Shown: positions 23,407-35,544 of the stretch, piece after piece
Numbering within the stretch: the stretch's first letter is position 1
Layout: every line of letters starts with the position of its first letter
Assembly (NCBI GenBank): GCA_039707465.1
Contig: CM077644.1
Coordinates: 81,204,875 to 81,268,874, forward strand
Direction of reading: 5' to 3'
Length of the DNA: 64,000 bases
Source of the DNA: Rhabdophis nuchalis
Lineage: Eukaryota; Chordata; Lepidosauria; Squamata; Natricidae
Program-made: the position numbers and the translations under genes
Notes under the pieces: generated by a model
What the model was told of the DNA's origin: nothing
Seen by the model: only the letters and a program-made list of their open reading frames with translations
The model's database searches: none

Positions 23407-24916
23407 TTATTATTATAAATAAATAATAATAAAAGTAAATAAATTCTTATTTATAATAATTTATATACTAAATAATAAATAAAAAAGTAATGAAAAAATA
23501 AGATCAATCAATAAAATAATATCCAATAAAAGTACTCTTTAACTCCTCTTATTTAACAGTGACTATTTCCTTGGGGGCACAATAGGTTGATGTGCACCAC
23601 AAAAGCATTCTAACCTCTCCTGTCTACTAAGCATCTAGCAGAAAGTGGCATATTCTATGCAATTAATTCCTTTCTCCTGTTGGAGTATAACAAAAGGGAA
23701 TTTGGAAACTAATATTTATAATAGTTTAGTTCTTTCTTTCTTTCTATATTGTTAAATAACAAAGAGTAGAGACTTTGGCACTCAACTCAGAAATACAAAT
23801 CCTTTGTCACATTGTTAAAATAATTTTAATATACTTTGGAGTTTTTTTAGTTAATTTTGCATCACTGAGCTCTAACTATACAATCTCATTGATTGATTTA
23901 TCTACTTATGGATATTAAATTTCTGTAGCAACTGCGTTTTCCCTTTTGCATGCTCCTTTTCCTTCTTATTTTTTAAGAAATGAGTAAGTAAATTTTATAC
24001 ACCCCCATACACATACCTTCCTCCCTTTAGTACTATACTACCTAGAGCATTGCCTTTCTCAGGTGTAATGCACATGTCAAATGTTGTTTTATACATGAGT
24101 AAAATTCCATTTGCTACTTTATACATACATAAAGCCATTTTATCCTTGTGTAAAATCCCATTTCACACTTTGTTGTGCATTTAACACATTTTACACATAG
24201 AACTAATTCCCTTCCAATTTATTGTACATTTAGATTTAACAGACACCCATCCCATTATTCTGTTAAATTGAGAGTTTCTTTCATTCTGGTTAACTTTACA
24301 TGAAACTGAGTTGGTAGATGGCAAAAATTTAAAAAAACAATAATTACATTTTCTCATCTCTACAGAAGAAACTTCACATGACATGCTAGTATTAACTTAA
24401 GCATTAAAGTTGCAGTTCTATTATTTCATTTATTTAATCAACATTTGGGCTTGCCTATTGATGATTTGCCTCACTCTTTCTGTGATGCAATTGCCATACA
24501 CTTTCCAACTGTCCAATAAATTGAAGTCATTGTTTTTAAATATATTGCTATAAGAAAAATATGGGAAATGATCTCATTGCAGTAATAAATATAGCAATAC
24601 TGTTCTGTCCATCACAAAGAATCCATACTTTTTAAAAACAGCTGATCAAAGAAGACTGATTTACACTCTGTGTGTGTAATAAGAGAGAGGACTTAAATCT
24701 TTGGATAAAAAAAAATACAGCAAAAGTTTTCCAAGTCCCAGATTACAAAGGCCCTCCTCCATTAGACAATTAAAAACTAGCATGACACCATGAATGGAAA
24801 TAGCTGAGGACATTATCAAAAGCATCTGTGACACATAGGAGGGATATGAGTCTTTCTAACAGGACTTTGGAGTTGTCATAAATAAGTACTGATAATGTCC
24901 TCTTCCTTAAATCCAG

Positions 24917-25086
24917 CTGATGTCACCAGCCTCCAGCAACAGCAGTGGTTCCTTGTCACCATCCTCCTCGTCAGACTGCCTACTCACTCGGGGATGCCCT
25001 GGACGCAGCCATGTTGCTGCTTTGCGTAGCCGTTTTGAATTGGAATACGCCCTGAATTCAAGAGCTCATGGGACATGGTCCCAAAG
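24917..25086 (+). CDS. TNNI3K: TNNI3K exon, Ser-rich tail after the kinase domain
   Basis: A 170-base exon with acceptor TTAAATCCAG and donor CAAAG|GTAAGC, entering in phase 0 and leaving two bases. It encodes [20 protein letters not shown], then [20 protein letters not shown] and [16 protein letters not shown]. This is the serine-rich C-terminal segment of TNNI3K, a tail with regulatory and phosphorylation roles in the family. The [18 protein letters not shown] block is very well conserved compared with the human protein as I remember it, while the last residues differ. The two leftover bases (AG) join the next exon's first base to make Ser. Confidence 0.95.
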
Positions 25087-26335
25087 GTAAGCATGAAGAC
25101 CACATGGATTCCTCCCTTAGTCTGTGGGGTTCAAAGAACTGCCTGACCTCTTCAAACTGCTGTTAGCACCCCCATTAAGGAACAAGATGCTTGAAAGCAT
25201 CACAGAAACAAAACACTCAGTAATAATTTTCCTTTGTAAGCTAGAAGGTCCAAAACATTCTATCAGCAAATCAGCTTTAAATTTGGGGGTCTTTTCCTGC
25301 TCAGACTTTCCTCCCAGATTTTCTGCATAAGCAGTCAGTCCTTATATATTTGTTTGTTTGGACATTCCCATAACTCCATTGTTTGCCCATCATCTTCATT
25401 TTTCTTTCTTCACCAACTCTGTGTAAGAAATTCCTCTATCCTCTTTTCTGGAAAGTCATAGGGAAGGGACATTCCTTGATTCTGCCCTGACTGAGTCAAA
25501 GAAGCCCATCAGATCATAGCTCTTTGTGTTTGGGTAGCCTTGCTCTATAATGCCCCTAATCGTCTTATGCCATTTATGTATGGTATATGAAAATGACCTT
25601 GGGAGACAGGAGATTGGTACTATCAAACTTGTAAGACTGATGTCAGCCTTCTCAGATAGAGCAGACAGGATCAGATGAGTTAATTCTGCTTTATTAGAAG
25701 GCTACATTAACAGAATCTTGCAAGTCTGAAGGTACAAATCTTTCTCCATCTGTTTTATAGTCTAGTGCTGTTGTGGCCCAGCAGGGACCAGCTGAGCTGA
25801 TGATGGACTCTGATAGTGAGGAACAATATGAATCTGCCCTGGAGGCTAAGGAAGACCCTGGGGGGGGGGGTGTTCGGAGTCAGAGCAGGGACCAGAGAGG
25901 CTGGTTGGCACCAAGGAGGCGCCTGAGTCATGGAGCAGTGGGGAAGACCAGAGTCAGTTTGTCCCTGATGCTAGAATGCCAAAAGCTGAGAGGCGGAGGC
26001 AGCAACTCAGGAGGCAGACTCACAGAAGGTGATTAGGCACCAGGTGGTTGTTGATTGGCCCCTTCCGGAGAGCTTATAGGTGAGGCGATGGGAGGGGACA
26101 TTTTGCAGGAAACAACCATTCAGTGAAGGAGTCATGAATGTCTGTATGTGTTGAAGCCTGTGCCCATTCAGTTTCTTGTGAGTTTGAAGGCTTGTGTGAA
26201 AGTTCGCTGCAAAGCCAAGCCTGCGCCATGAGTTTCTGGGCTCTCAGCCAAGGGACTGCTTATCTTGCTTATTAATAGTGGCAAACAGCCAAGTTTGGGT
26301 TCTTGTTTATTCCGTGGCCGCGGACAGAACAAGAG

Positions 26336-26767
26336 CAGTGATGGCTAACCTTTTTGTTGTCACATGCCGAAAGCACAAGCATGTGACAGCGTGCCCACAC
26401 CCATAATGCAATGCACATGCGACACCCCCATGTGCCCCGCCCACTGTGCATTCTCACATGACACACACCCCCGCGCTCCCCCATGCATACATGTGTGACC
26501 CCTTGTTTTGAGCCTAGTAGGCCTCCATGCAGCCTCCTGGGACCAAAAACAAGCCACGGGGGGAGGGTGTGCACTGTACTCCCTGCGCATGCACATGTGA
26601 CTCCCACATGCACCTTGCCCCTATGCATGAGACCCAAAAATTAGCTGGCCGGTAAGAGGCACAGGCACATGAATGGTGGAGCTAAACTGGGGTGACAGCT
26701 CGCATGCCCACAGAGAGGGCTCTGCATGCCAACTGTGGAATGCGGTGCTATAGGTTCGCCATCACAG
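26336..26767. mobile_element. hAT-type MITE (CAGTGATGGC ends)
   Basis: The left end CAGTGATGGCTAACCTTTTT pairs with the right end read inward, CTGTGATGGCGAACCTATAG, as terminal inverted repeats of about 20 bp. Flanks AACAAGAG and ATCTAGAG match at only 6 of 8 bases, so the target duplication is weak. The element is 432 bp and has no coding capacity. Confidence 0.7.
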
Positions 26768-27409
26768 ATCTAGAGATTAGGGAAATTTGTTTCTGAATTT
26801 CTTTCTGCATAATGAGCACATTATGCAGATGCCATGTCCTCTCTAACTGATCATTGTTTAGGCAGCATCATTTAACCCATTCCAATCAACCATTCATCTG
26901 ACAAGGTCATTCCCACATACCATGACAATTTGTGTGATATTATTTGCTCTGATTGTTGGAGCTCAAAGCAGTCGATTTCCCATGAGAAATAAGACTAAGC
27001 AAAATTCAGGATGATATATGAAAAATATATTCAAAATGGAAGGCCTAGGGCTGACAGGAAGTCGAGAGAAACCTATAGGAGAAGAAAGGAAAGTATACAT
27101 TTTTGGGAAAGAGATTATATTCTTTGAAATTGGCAATACTGGGACAATTGAGGACAGGAATCAGTTTTCAGGGAATTTGTGGAAAAAGCAGCTAGGCTTT
27201 ATTATTATTATTATTATTAAACAGAAAGCTGTTGACTTTTTGACAGAACTGGAGACTTTGCTAATATTGTCGCTTCATGTCTTTCAAATAGATCAGTGCA
27301 GTGTTGTTTATTTATTTATTTACGTATTTATTTACTTACTTACTTATTAGATTCTTATCCTGCTTTTATTTTATTTTTATAAAAACCTCTAATGCTGAAA
27401 ATGAATAAC

Positions 27410-27496
27410 ACTCTCTCATGCCTAACATAGAACTAGAATTCACAGTCTCCTGGTTTCTAGATCAGCACCTTAACTAGTATGCCAAACTGGCTGTCC
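27410..27496 (-). repeat. old tRNA-derived SINE fragment
   Basis: The run CTCCTGGTTTCTAGATCAGC, then CACCTTAACTAGTATGCC, resembles the tRNA-like head end of the element at 9940-10098. It is short and degraded. Confidence 0.4.
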
Positions 27497-28093
27497 TATG
27501 ATGTCAACCTTGGTTAAGTCCTATTGTTATAACCTGCTAAAGCTGTTTACTAAGTGTTCTTGGTGTCATTATAACAGAAAAGTATAAAAGCCGCAACCAG
27601 AATTAAGATGCTATACCTACCATTGACTCTGGACATTTTCCCAATAGTGAATTAAAAGTATCTTCATAGCATCCTACTTCTCTTGCTTAAGTGATATAAA
27701 GCTTTTTCTCATTACTCTTTTCTCTTGTTACTTTGAAGCCTCAGTAGTTGAATGACTCTAGAAAACGCTAAGTCACAAGTAGGAAAATAATCTCTAGCTT
27801 CACTTACCATTTATCATCCTGCTTTTGCCCCACCAATTCCAATGGCCTCAATCTATTCTTGAAAGCAGTTCTTTAAAATTGCTTTAAAAATGTAATTGTG
27901 CTTTTAGATTTGTTACCACAACAGCAGTGGAACTAATCTATTTTTTTTTTCATGACAGATCTAGAAAGCCTGCTATGTAATGACATAAATGACTACAGAA
28001 TTTTATATAAGATGTTCTTCACCCTCGTAACAGTGCCATCATTTGCATTGGAAAAGGAACTGATGGGCTTTTGTGCCTCACATCAATCTAGAC

Positions 28094-28228
28094 CAGAGGT
28101 TCCCAAACTTGGCAACTTTAAGACTTGTGGATTTCAACTCCCAGAATTCTCCAGCCAGCTCTGCTGGCTGGAGAATTCTGGGAATTGAAGTCCACAAGTC
28201 TTAAAGTTGCCAAATTTGGGAACCTCTG
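28094..28228. mobile_element. hairpin MITE, first of two at one target
   Basis: A 135-bp near-perfect palindrome. It starts CAGAGGTTCCCAAACTTGGC and ends in the complement, with the inner arm GACTTGTGGATTTCAACTCC and an AGAATTCTCCAGCCAGC stem top. The flanking octamers ATCTAGAC (28086-28093 and 28229-28236) are identical. It encodes no protein. As RNA it would fold into one long hairpin. Confidence 0.9.
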
Positions 28229-28236
28229 ATCTAGAC

Positions 28237-28371
28237 CAAGGGTGGGGAACGATGGCTCTTTTATAATTTGTGGACTTCAACTCCCAAAATTCCTGAGCCA
28301 GCCGTGCAGGCTCAGGAATTCTGAGAGTTGAAGTCCATAAGTCATAAAAGGGCAATCGTTCCCCACCCCTG
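28237..28371. mobile_element. hairpin MITE, second of two at one target
   Basis: A second 135-bp palindrome begins directly after the right duplication of the first. Its ends are CAAGGGTGGGGAACGATGG and GTTCCCCACCCCTG, and the core again has GTGGACTTCAACTCC. Flanks are ATCTAGAC (28229-28236) and ATCTAAAC (28372-28379), 7 of 8 matching. It shares its left duplication with the first element. Confidence 0.88.
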
Positions 28372-28654
28372 ATCTAAACAAACCAATGTTTAGACAAACC
28401 AATGGGAATTGAATAAGAGCGGGAAACAATATCACTGTGCTTCAGAGATTCCAACTGCTGAAACATCTTCTTGCATAACACTGTGGGAGATGCTAATGCC
28501 ATAATTTTCATTTCCTGGGGCAGGAGAAAGTGATTTAATTATAACTATGGCAACAAAGGAGTCTCATTAGCCCATCAAGTGCTATATTGGTATTACTGGA
28601 GTACCTAGCAATGAAGATCCTAGACAGACAAATAATTTAGTCTTAATTCAGATA

Positions 28655-28830
28655 CAGATTAACAGAGTTGGAAGGGACCTCGTAGATCATCTAGTCTAAT
28701 CCCCTCACCCCCGCCCAAGCAGGATACCCTACATCAGTCTCTTCTTGAAAGCCTCCGGTGATGAAGCTCCCTCAACTTTGGAAGGTCTTCTTCAAAGAGT
28801 CATCTGCCACACTTTTTCAAGCGATGAGTC
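28655..28830 (-). repeat. CR1 LINE fragment, antisense
   Basis: It contains AACAGAGTTGGAAGGGACCT followed by ATCATCTAGTCTAATCCCC, the reverse complement of a CR1 3' region. Codon-like remnants of the CR1 protein C-terminus follow. Confidence 0.7.
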
Positions 28831-30817
28831 CAAACCATTTCATTCCCTTAGTTCATATGCTAGTACTACAGTGTCAGTAATGTACTCTGAGCATGAGTCA
28901 AACATCTATATCATAGCATAACATCTTTCGACTTGAAGTAAATCCAAAACTATAAGCCATACATGAAGAAATGCAGTCTAGGTTTTATGTCTGTGGATTT
29001 GGGGGAGGATCTTCTTTTGATAATTACACAAGGGGCTAGAACAACAACAAATTTGTGAGGAAAGCAAGATGATTCAGGGAGTATTAGAGGATTTTATATT
29101 AGTTCCCCTTTCATGCTGCAGCATGTAATAGATTTGCATGAAAGAATAAGCAAGTGACACATTTAGGTTACACTATGGATGCCCAAGAGGGTGAAGAAAG
29201 TAGTTATCACAGCAGCTTCCCTGCTACTGTAATTTAATGTTCACAACAGTGCGCCACCCAAGCTCATTAGCTGGTTGAAATGGGTTCCTGCAGAACCCAA
29301 AGGGTTGCAGAAGAGTTCCCCCATCAAATGCTATGCAATACAAATTAACTAACTCCAGTCCTATAAATAAAACATTGAAAGAGTTACCCGGAGGCAAAAT
29401 ATAAACTAAAATGAAGATGGTTTCTGCAGATTCAGTGGGGTTTTTTTTCCAATTATACAACATACTGAGATGATTAATGACCTAGCTTTCAAATGACAAT
29501 GGTTTCTCCAGGCTTTAATTTTTTAAAAACATACAAATTGAGAACAGGAGTGACTCAGTGCTGTGCGCTCACAACTGTTGCAGTATGTTGTTATGCCCTT
29601 CGCCTCTTCGAGCTCATCTGAGTTGCACAAACAACAAGGCTGCATACAGTGACGAAGGATGTTTGCCTAACTGTGTGCCTAAAACCCACATACAGAGTTA
29701 AGGAGGTGTGAAATTACTTACTTCATCCTTCTGTAAATATGGTCCATTTTTGTTAGTAAACTTACAGTGGCCCAATAGCACATGAGCCTCTCCTTGGGAT
29801 ATGGTTGCACTATCTAGAGAGAGAAATTGACTGATAGATTGAGCATACGCAAAATGCAAATGCATCCCAGTTGTCTCTTTCCGCCAAATGTACTCACACA
29901 CATGTGCATATATATGCTTATCCACATATTCCAATTTTATTATGGTATTACTGATGCTATTCCAACCCTGAGAATTGAACAGGGGATGGATGATGCTGTT
30001 GGATTACTCATGTTGTGGTTCATTCCTGTCTGGCATTTGACCACAATTCAAATATATTCGGGCCCCTTTTTTTTTTCCTTCCCCAAACACCTAGCCTCAC
30101 AATGTTGCCTTCATCCCAGCACTGATCTGAAAGTTATTACAGATGGCCTCTTTTTTGAAAGGGGCAAGATAGAACACACAAAGATTGCCTAGTCCAGTGC
30201 AACCATTCAGATTCCTACAATTTCCCAGCCATATAAGAACTCATCAGCACAGATGGTGAAAGTGACCCATCTGCAAACTTCCCAGTTTGTCTTATCATAT
30301 GGATGTGTTTAGAAGAGGTAGATGAGATTCCTGGCTTGTTATCTTCATATCCTGGCTTGTTATCTTCACATCTTGTTATCTTGGTGGGTTAATGTTGTTA
30401 AAGGAAACATTGTAAATAAAAAGGAGAGAGCTCATGGATGCAGAACTGGCTTCACCCAAACAGAATGGGAGTGGAATTGGAAATGTATTCATGTTGGGCA
30501 TGACTGCTTTATCATCGGCCATGCTACCACTCACCATGCTTGTGTGTTCATCAAAGTCTGGCACTCCACAAGCGATTTCATCAACAGACACATTGACCTA
30601 CAACCAGCCTACCAACCTCTTAGAATCCAAATCAACCGCACAGCCAAACAGAGACAGCACCAACCCTCAACTAACTCACACAAGCTCCCCCAATCAGCAC
30701 TTCATTTCCCAATGACCCTCAGGTGATGTAACTTCCCCATCACAAGATCCATCACAATACTCCCACTGATGAATCACACCTCACTCATCACAAGACCCTT
30801 CATAAGAGCCTAAACAG

Positions 30818-30930
30818 TAACAGAGTTGGAAGGGACCTTGGAAGTCATCTAGTCCAACCTCCTGCTCATGCAGGAGACCTGTACTAGGAATTTGAACCGC
30901 CGATCTGCCGACCTCTCTGATCAACAAGTT
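30818..30930 (-). repeat. CR1-like end joined to a tRNA-like SINE piece
   Basis: ACAGAGTTGGAAGGGACCTT, then GTCATCTAGTCCAACCTCCT, is antisense CR1 3' end. It continues into TTTGAACCGCCGATCTGCCG and CTGATCAACAAG, which is the antisense tRNA-like head of the SINE at 32419-32774. The join may be a chimeric SINE or two adjacent insertions. Confidence 0.55.
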
Positions 30931-30973
30931 TATCTGAAGCCCTTATAAACAACTGAACACTGACACTGACATC

Positions 30974-31125
30974 CAGAGATGGTATCCAACTGGGAATGGG
31001 GATTTTGCAGTATCCTTCCCCCAGGAGTGGGGAGGGAATGGGGATTTTGCAGTATCCTTCCCCTGCCATGCCCACCAAGCCACGCCCACAGAACCACTAA
31101 TAAAACATTTTTAATTCCACCACTG
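30974..31125. mobile_element. hAT-type MITE (CAGAGATGGTATCC; internally shortened)
   Basis: A perfect duplication, CTGACATC, flanks it at 30966-30973 and 31126-31133. It starts CAGAGATGGTATCCAAC and ends AATTCCACCACTG. Compared with the 319-bp copy at 52237-52555, the left half of the interior is missing. It is inserted within a Penelope-like fragment. Confidence 0.88.
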
Positions 31126-31834
31126 CTGACATCCCCTAAACTCTACTGAAGATGTTACCTAGCCTGGTAATAAAATGTTCCTAAACCAACCCACAAACTC
31201 GGAGAATGAACCTTCACCCTCATCCTATACCGGGCTACAGATATTCACTACTATGACTGCTTTAAATGAAACCTTGTCATGTTAGCTCACATAAAAGAAT
31301 ATTGGAATAATATTTAGATCCAGTTTGGGGAGTGCGAAACCATGGTCCTTTGCACAGGTAGTCTGTATTCCACGCAGAAGAGCCGGTCGTATTCTGTAGT
31401 CATTGCTAAATGTATAACATTCTGTCTCATAGATAACTGATTGACTTGCCCTTTTGCTTTCATGGTTTTATGTGTGAGCAGAGGTAGATGGATGAGCTCC
31501 ACTACAGAAAAATATTTGAGAAGTAAGTGAAGCTGATGACGCGTTACTTTACACTTTAGTGGAATTCAACAAATCTAATTCTATTATCTTGTCAAGTTCC
31601 ACCAAAAAAGATCTTGAGAGTATTTTTCAAATTAAAAAAATAAAAAAGATCCTAACAACAGTAAAATACATCTATAGGATGTGTTGGTGAAAATCCTCTG
31701 TTTTCTCCAGATTTTAGGGAAGAAATAATATACACAACAATTAATTCATTTTCCATAAAATTATGTTCGCCAATGCACCTTTTTTCAAAAAAAAAGTATC
31801 AATCATTTGTTAATAATGAAAGGGGGTTTTTTTA

Positions 31835-31968
31835 TCTATCTTTTCAAGATTTTAATTGATGTATATTGTATATTGTATTTATGGTTTTATACAATGCCTG
31901 TGCGCCGCCCTGGGTCCTAACAAGGAGAAGGGCGGGGTATAAATTTAATAAAATAAAATAAAAAAATT
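31835..31968 (+). repeat. L2-type LINE 3' tail
   Basis: TGTGCGCCGCCCTGGGTCCT, then AGAAGGGCGGGGTATAAAT and an (AATAA)n run, is the same tail as the element ending at 6284. It is a severely 5'-truncated insertion. Confidence 0.85.
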
Positions 31969-32418
31969 AGATACAAACCAATTTATTCAAGATAAACTAA
32001 ATGGAAATGTTTTCTAACTTACAGAACTCAACTGAGATTTTTCTGGAACATTTAAAAGCTAACAACCACTTTTTATCCTGTCCATTAAGTACCCACTTTG
32101 GTCTAATAAATGTAGCTTGGCATTTATGCTTTGAGTAGTTCAAGCACAAGAAGAAATATTCTGCCAGGTTTGTGAACTTACTGATATTTAAGGAAGAAAG
32201 TAAGTTGTGAGCTGTCACTTGAGTTATAGGCAGGCTGTGCATGAAGGTGTAAGGATAGGCACATATACAGAGATATGAATAATGCCAGTTCTTGTTTATA
32301 ATATTACTTTCATGGAATAATTTATTAGGTGAAATTTTATATTATCTTAAAAATTCTATTTTACATATTGCTGAGAATCAGAATAATCTACCATAGATGG
32401 TTATGATACAAGCAACTT

Positions 32419-32774
32419 GGGTAAAGGTAAAAGTTTCCCTCCCACATATGTGCTAGTCGTTCCCAACTCTAGGGGACAGTGCTCATCTCCATTTCAAAGC
32501 TGAAGAGCCAGCGCTGTCCAAAGATGTCTCCGTGGTCATGTGGCCAGCATGACTAAACACCAAAGGTGCGGGGAATAATGTTATCTTCCTACCAAAGGTG
32601 GTCCCTATTTTTTTACTTGCATTTTTACATGCTTTCGAACTGCTAGGTTGGCAGAAGCTGAGACAAGTAATGGGAGCTCACTCCATTAACGCGGTGTTCA
32701 GGATTCGAACCACTGAACTACCAACCTTTCTGATCAACAAGCTCGGCGTCTTAGCCACTGAGCCACTGCGTCCC
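32419..32774 (-). repeat. tRNA-derived SINE with perfect 13-bp target duplication
   Basis: The 13-mer ATACAAGCAACTT is repeated exactly at 32406-32418 and 32775-32787. Read on the minus strand, the element begins with a tRNA-like head (GGGACGCAGTGGCTCAGTGG ... GGTTCGAATCC B-box). It has a body containing TGGTCATGTGGCC in the plus reading and ends in an ACCTTTACC tail. The duplication shows LINE-type target-primed insertion. It is a SINE, not a functional tRNA gene. Confidence 0.9.
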
Positions 32775-34609
32775 ATACAAGCAACTTACTTACCATCTAA
32801 GTTTTACACAGAGAAGTAAAATCTGAACTCACCTATTGCATTATTGAATCATAGAGTAGGGGGGGGGGGGGTTGTAAGCTGTTTACCCCAATCTGTTATT
32901 AAATTCTCAATAGATACTATCCAGATTCTTTTGAAGATACTGGCCTTCAAGATAATTGGCCCATTGGAGAATTGCTCTTATTAAAATGTTTATCCTAATG
33001 TTTCCTTCAACAATCCAGCTCTTCCAACTTTTTTTTCTTCTTTCTCATCCCACAGATCAACTGCCCTGCCTCCATTCTGTGCATTTTCTTGTACGCTCAT
33101 TCCAATTTATTTACATTCTTCATGAACAATATTCACAATTAGATACAGAATTTAAATTATGCTTGCTGTCATTTTGCCTAATGCAAAATTATTTCCTTGT
33201 GCCTTGCAAAGGATTATTCTATTAATACAGATTAAAATCTCATTCCCCCTTTTAGTAGCTGCAGTTTATTCCTAACTCAATCTGTTTATGCTCCAAAACT
33301 AACCCTATTGAATTCAATAGGTCTTAATTCCAATAAACTCTAAGTTTGCTACTTAAGCATCTCAACATCAAGAACACTGACATTTGTCATAATAGTTTGC
33401 CAAAATTATTCAGCTGTCAGAAATATGAAACGGGGCTACTATACTGCTCTTCTTCCAAGCAAAGGATGATGGTACAATCTTTCCTACAGGTTGCAGCTCA
33501 TGATTCATGCTTTCCTCTTCATTTTGATAGCCCGTCGCTACTCCTTCTTGCCTGACCTCTTCATATGGCTGAACGGTCTGCAAGTTCACAATTCTTTGAT
33601 TTGCTCTATGCTGTCATGTGTGCAGTGGTACATCAATCTCTTTCATAAAGCCAGCTTGTTGTACAAGAAATTTGATAAGTGTTTCCAGGCTGTAGGATGA
33701 TTTTCTGGAGGGAAAACGCCAAGATGCTTTCTTCAAATTGGATGTCTCTTCCAATTTCCAATTCTTGCAAAGGTATCAAACGTTCAGTAAGTGTGTGATG
33801 TATATTGGGGGAGGGGGCTGCATTTGCCCTATCCTTCAAACGGCGATGCCTCAAATCAAAGAGCGGTACTGAAAGGTGTTCTCCGAGATGTGCACAAGTA
33901 GATTTTAGAAAAGCAAAGCAGGCTTGGCTTCCCCAGGGGGAAACACGACAAGCTCGCTAACCTTCCTGCTCCTTCAAATCTAGGGGTCACGGCCACTGGC
34001 TCCATTCTCAGGAGAATAATCTGGGGACGGTCACATCCTAACGCTTCTGCCTCCGAGTTGGAGCCCGGGAGCCTTGCCAGGAAGCTACAATATTTAGAAA
34101 GGCAGCATATCTGGGGGTTTGCAGTAGCAACCCTCCCATTCCTTCAAGCCAACCGAGGCCCTTGCCTATAGCTTTACAAGGACCGGAGGCAGGGAAGTAT
34201 GTTTCTCAGCAGATGCTTTTTTATGTTGAGCCTTAAAAATGTTGCATGAAGGTTTTTAATGAACCATGAGAAGCCAGTAACCACTGAATGACAGTAGGCT
34301 CAGAGCACCAAGTAGTAGTTTAGCAGCAGGAGACAAGTTTCCAGCAGCCCCACTTCAGGGGATGCCGCCTGCACATTGAACAAGTCAGACTCCAAATGAG
34401 GCAGCTCTTCCAAGCAGATATAAATAAAAGATGCCATGTTCCTATGGGAACCCTTTGGCATATTGGATTACCTATTCCCCAGCTAGAGTTTCTTTTCAGT
34501 TATATTTCACCTACACTTCAGGGTCTGCTTTGAGAACACCAGAGACCAAGTTGTATTTTTCTAACTATACCTACACCATACCTTTTTTATTTCCCCCTTT
34601 TTTAATAAT

Positions 34610-35285
34610 TTCATTATAAATAATCCCTAAAAGGATTTAAAAAAATGTGAATTACAAAAAAAAGGGATAAAAAGAAAAAAATAGAGAATTCAGAAAAAGA
34701 AAAGGAAAATAGGAAAGAAAGAAGACATAAGAATATAGAAAAGAAAAAGAAAATAAATATCTAAAGACACCATTCCTCCCTTCATCGCAAGTATAAACTA
34801 AATTTTTGTAACTTATAACCCTCTTTTAAAGTAAAACAAATGATCTGTTCTTCCCGTCACTTATCTATAAATAAATGCTCAAAGCCATACAGTCCTGTTC
34901 AACAAAAGTCCATTGAGGAGTAACATAGATAACAAATCTGTTTTATCCTTGATCAAATAAATCTTTATATTCCTTAATGTCTATGGAGATCCTCAGTCAT
35001 CCAGATCATGGTTGTCCCAAAAGTGCTTTTTCAAGTGGCAACTGGACATTCTGGTTTTTCTTTGAAGATGTTTTGCTTCTCATCAAGAAGCTTCTTCAGC
35101 TTTGTATTCCTTCCCTTTACTTTTAACAATCTTGATCTTTAATTCATTCAAATAATGCCCTAGAATTGGATTTCTTTCTATTTTGTCTTTGTCTCGTCCC
35201 ATAGAATTTTTCCAAGTTTTAACAAGTCTGTTTTGTAAATCCAGTGTAGGAAAGTTATCCAGATCACTCTTTTGTTTTGTTATTT
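34610..35285 (-). repeat. unclassified interspersed repeat, related to sequence flanking 53452-55142
   Basis: An A/G-rich leader (AGAAAAAGAAAATAAATATC style) is followed by TTATCCTTGATCAAATAAAT and TTGGATTTCTTTCTATTTTG. The same blocks occur in the same order at 53190-53451 and 55151-55560. Between them (34990-35102) lies a CTTCTCATCAAGAAGCTTCT motif known to me from Penelope-like element ends. Orientation is inferred from the A-rich end and is uncertain. Confidence 0.45.
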
Positions 35286-35544
35286 GCATTAGGGGGGCAT
35301 GGTGGCTCATGTGGTAAAATGCTAAGCCTGCACGCTGCTGAGGCTGGCAGCTTGGTGGCTCAATTTCCGCGAGTGAATAAACCATGGAGGGACAAGAAAT
35401 GAGCCTCCCCTGATTGCCTACTGGTATTCAGGCATCCTGTGGGTAAGATAACACCACCCAAAAAAATTCCTTTCACAGAGGCAGCCAGCCACTTAGGTGA
35501 CCCCTAGCTAACACGCACCATATGCTAAAAAAAACCCAACCTAT

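Larger units (their letters stand above)
15735..24916. other. TNNI3K intron
   Basis: A 9.2-kb intron between spliced exons. It contains a minus-strand L2-type fragment (17947-18565), a hAT-type MITE (18580-18714), a SINE (18989-19212), a gene-fragment-carrying hAT-type element (19461-20117), a CR1 end (20452-20650), a MITE (22738-22980) and a minus-strand SINE (23191-23406). In 15735-17946, 20651-22737 and 23407-24916 I see no exon. 22070-22330 is C-rich and weakly periodic. Confidence 0.8.
30435..31225 (+). mobile_element. Penelope-like element fragment with two nested insertions
   Basis: A readable stretch around 30434-30650 gives WHSTSDFINRHIDLQPAYQP, which resembles the C-terminal (GIY-YIG side) region of vertebrate Penelope-like elements. 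Near 31150-31205 is CTGAAGATGTTACCTAGCCT, then GGTAATAAAATGTTCCTAAA, a 3'-end motif also seen at 40255-40352. A CR1/SINE-like piece (30818-30930) and a hAT-type MITE (30974-31125) interrupt it. The Penelope assignment is from memory of motif style and is moderate. Confidence 0.5.

Noticed and set aside
28134..28355. 73-codon frame with duplicated KFGNFKTCGLQFPEFSS-like peptide
   Set aside because: It is a translation of the hairpin MITE arms.
32760..32774. tRNA-like A and B boxes at 32700-32774, 48180-48265 and 18989-19030
   Set aside because: They are heads of SINEs with diverged arms, with SINE bodies attached and 13-bp target duplications around two of them, so they are not tRNA genes.
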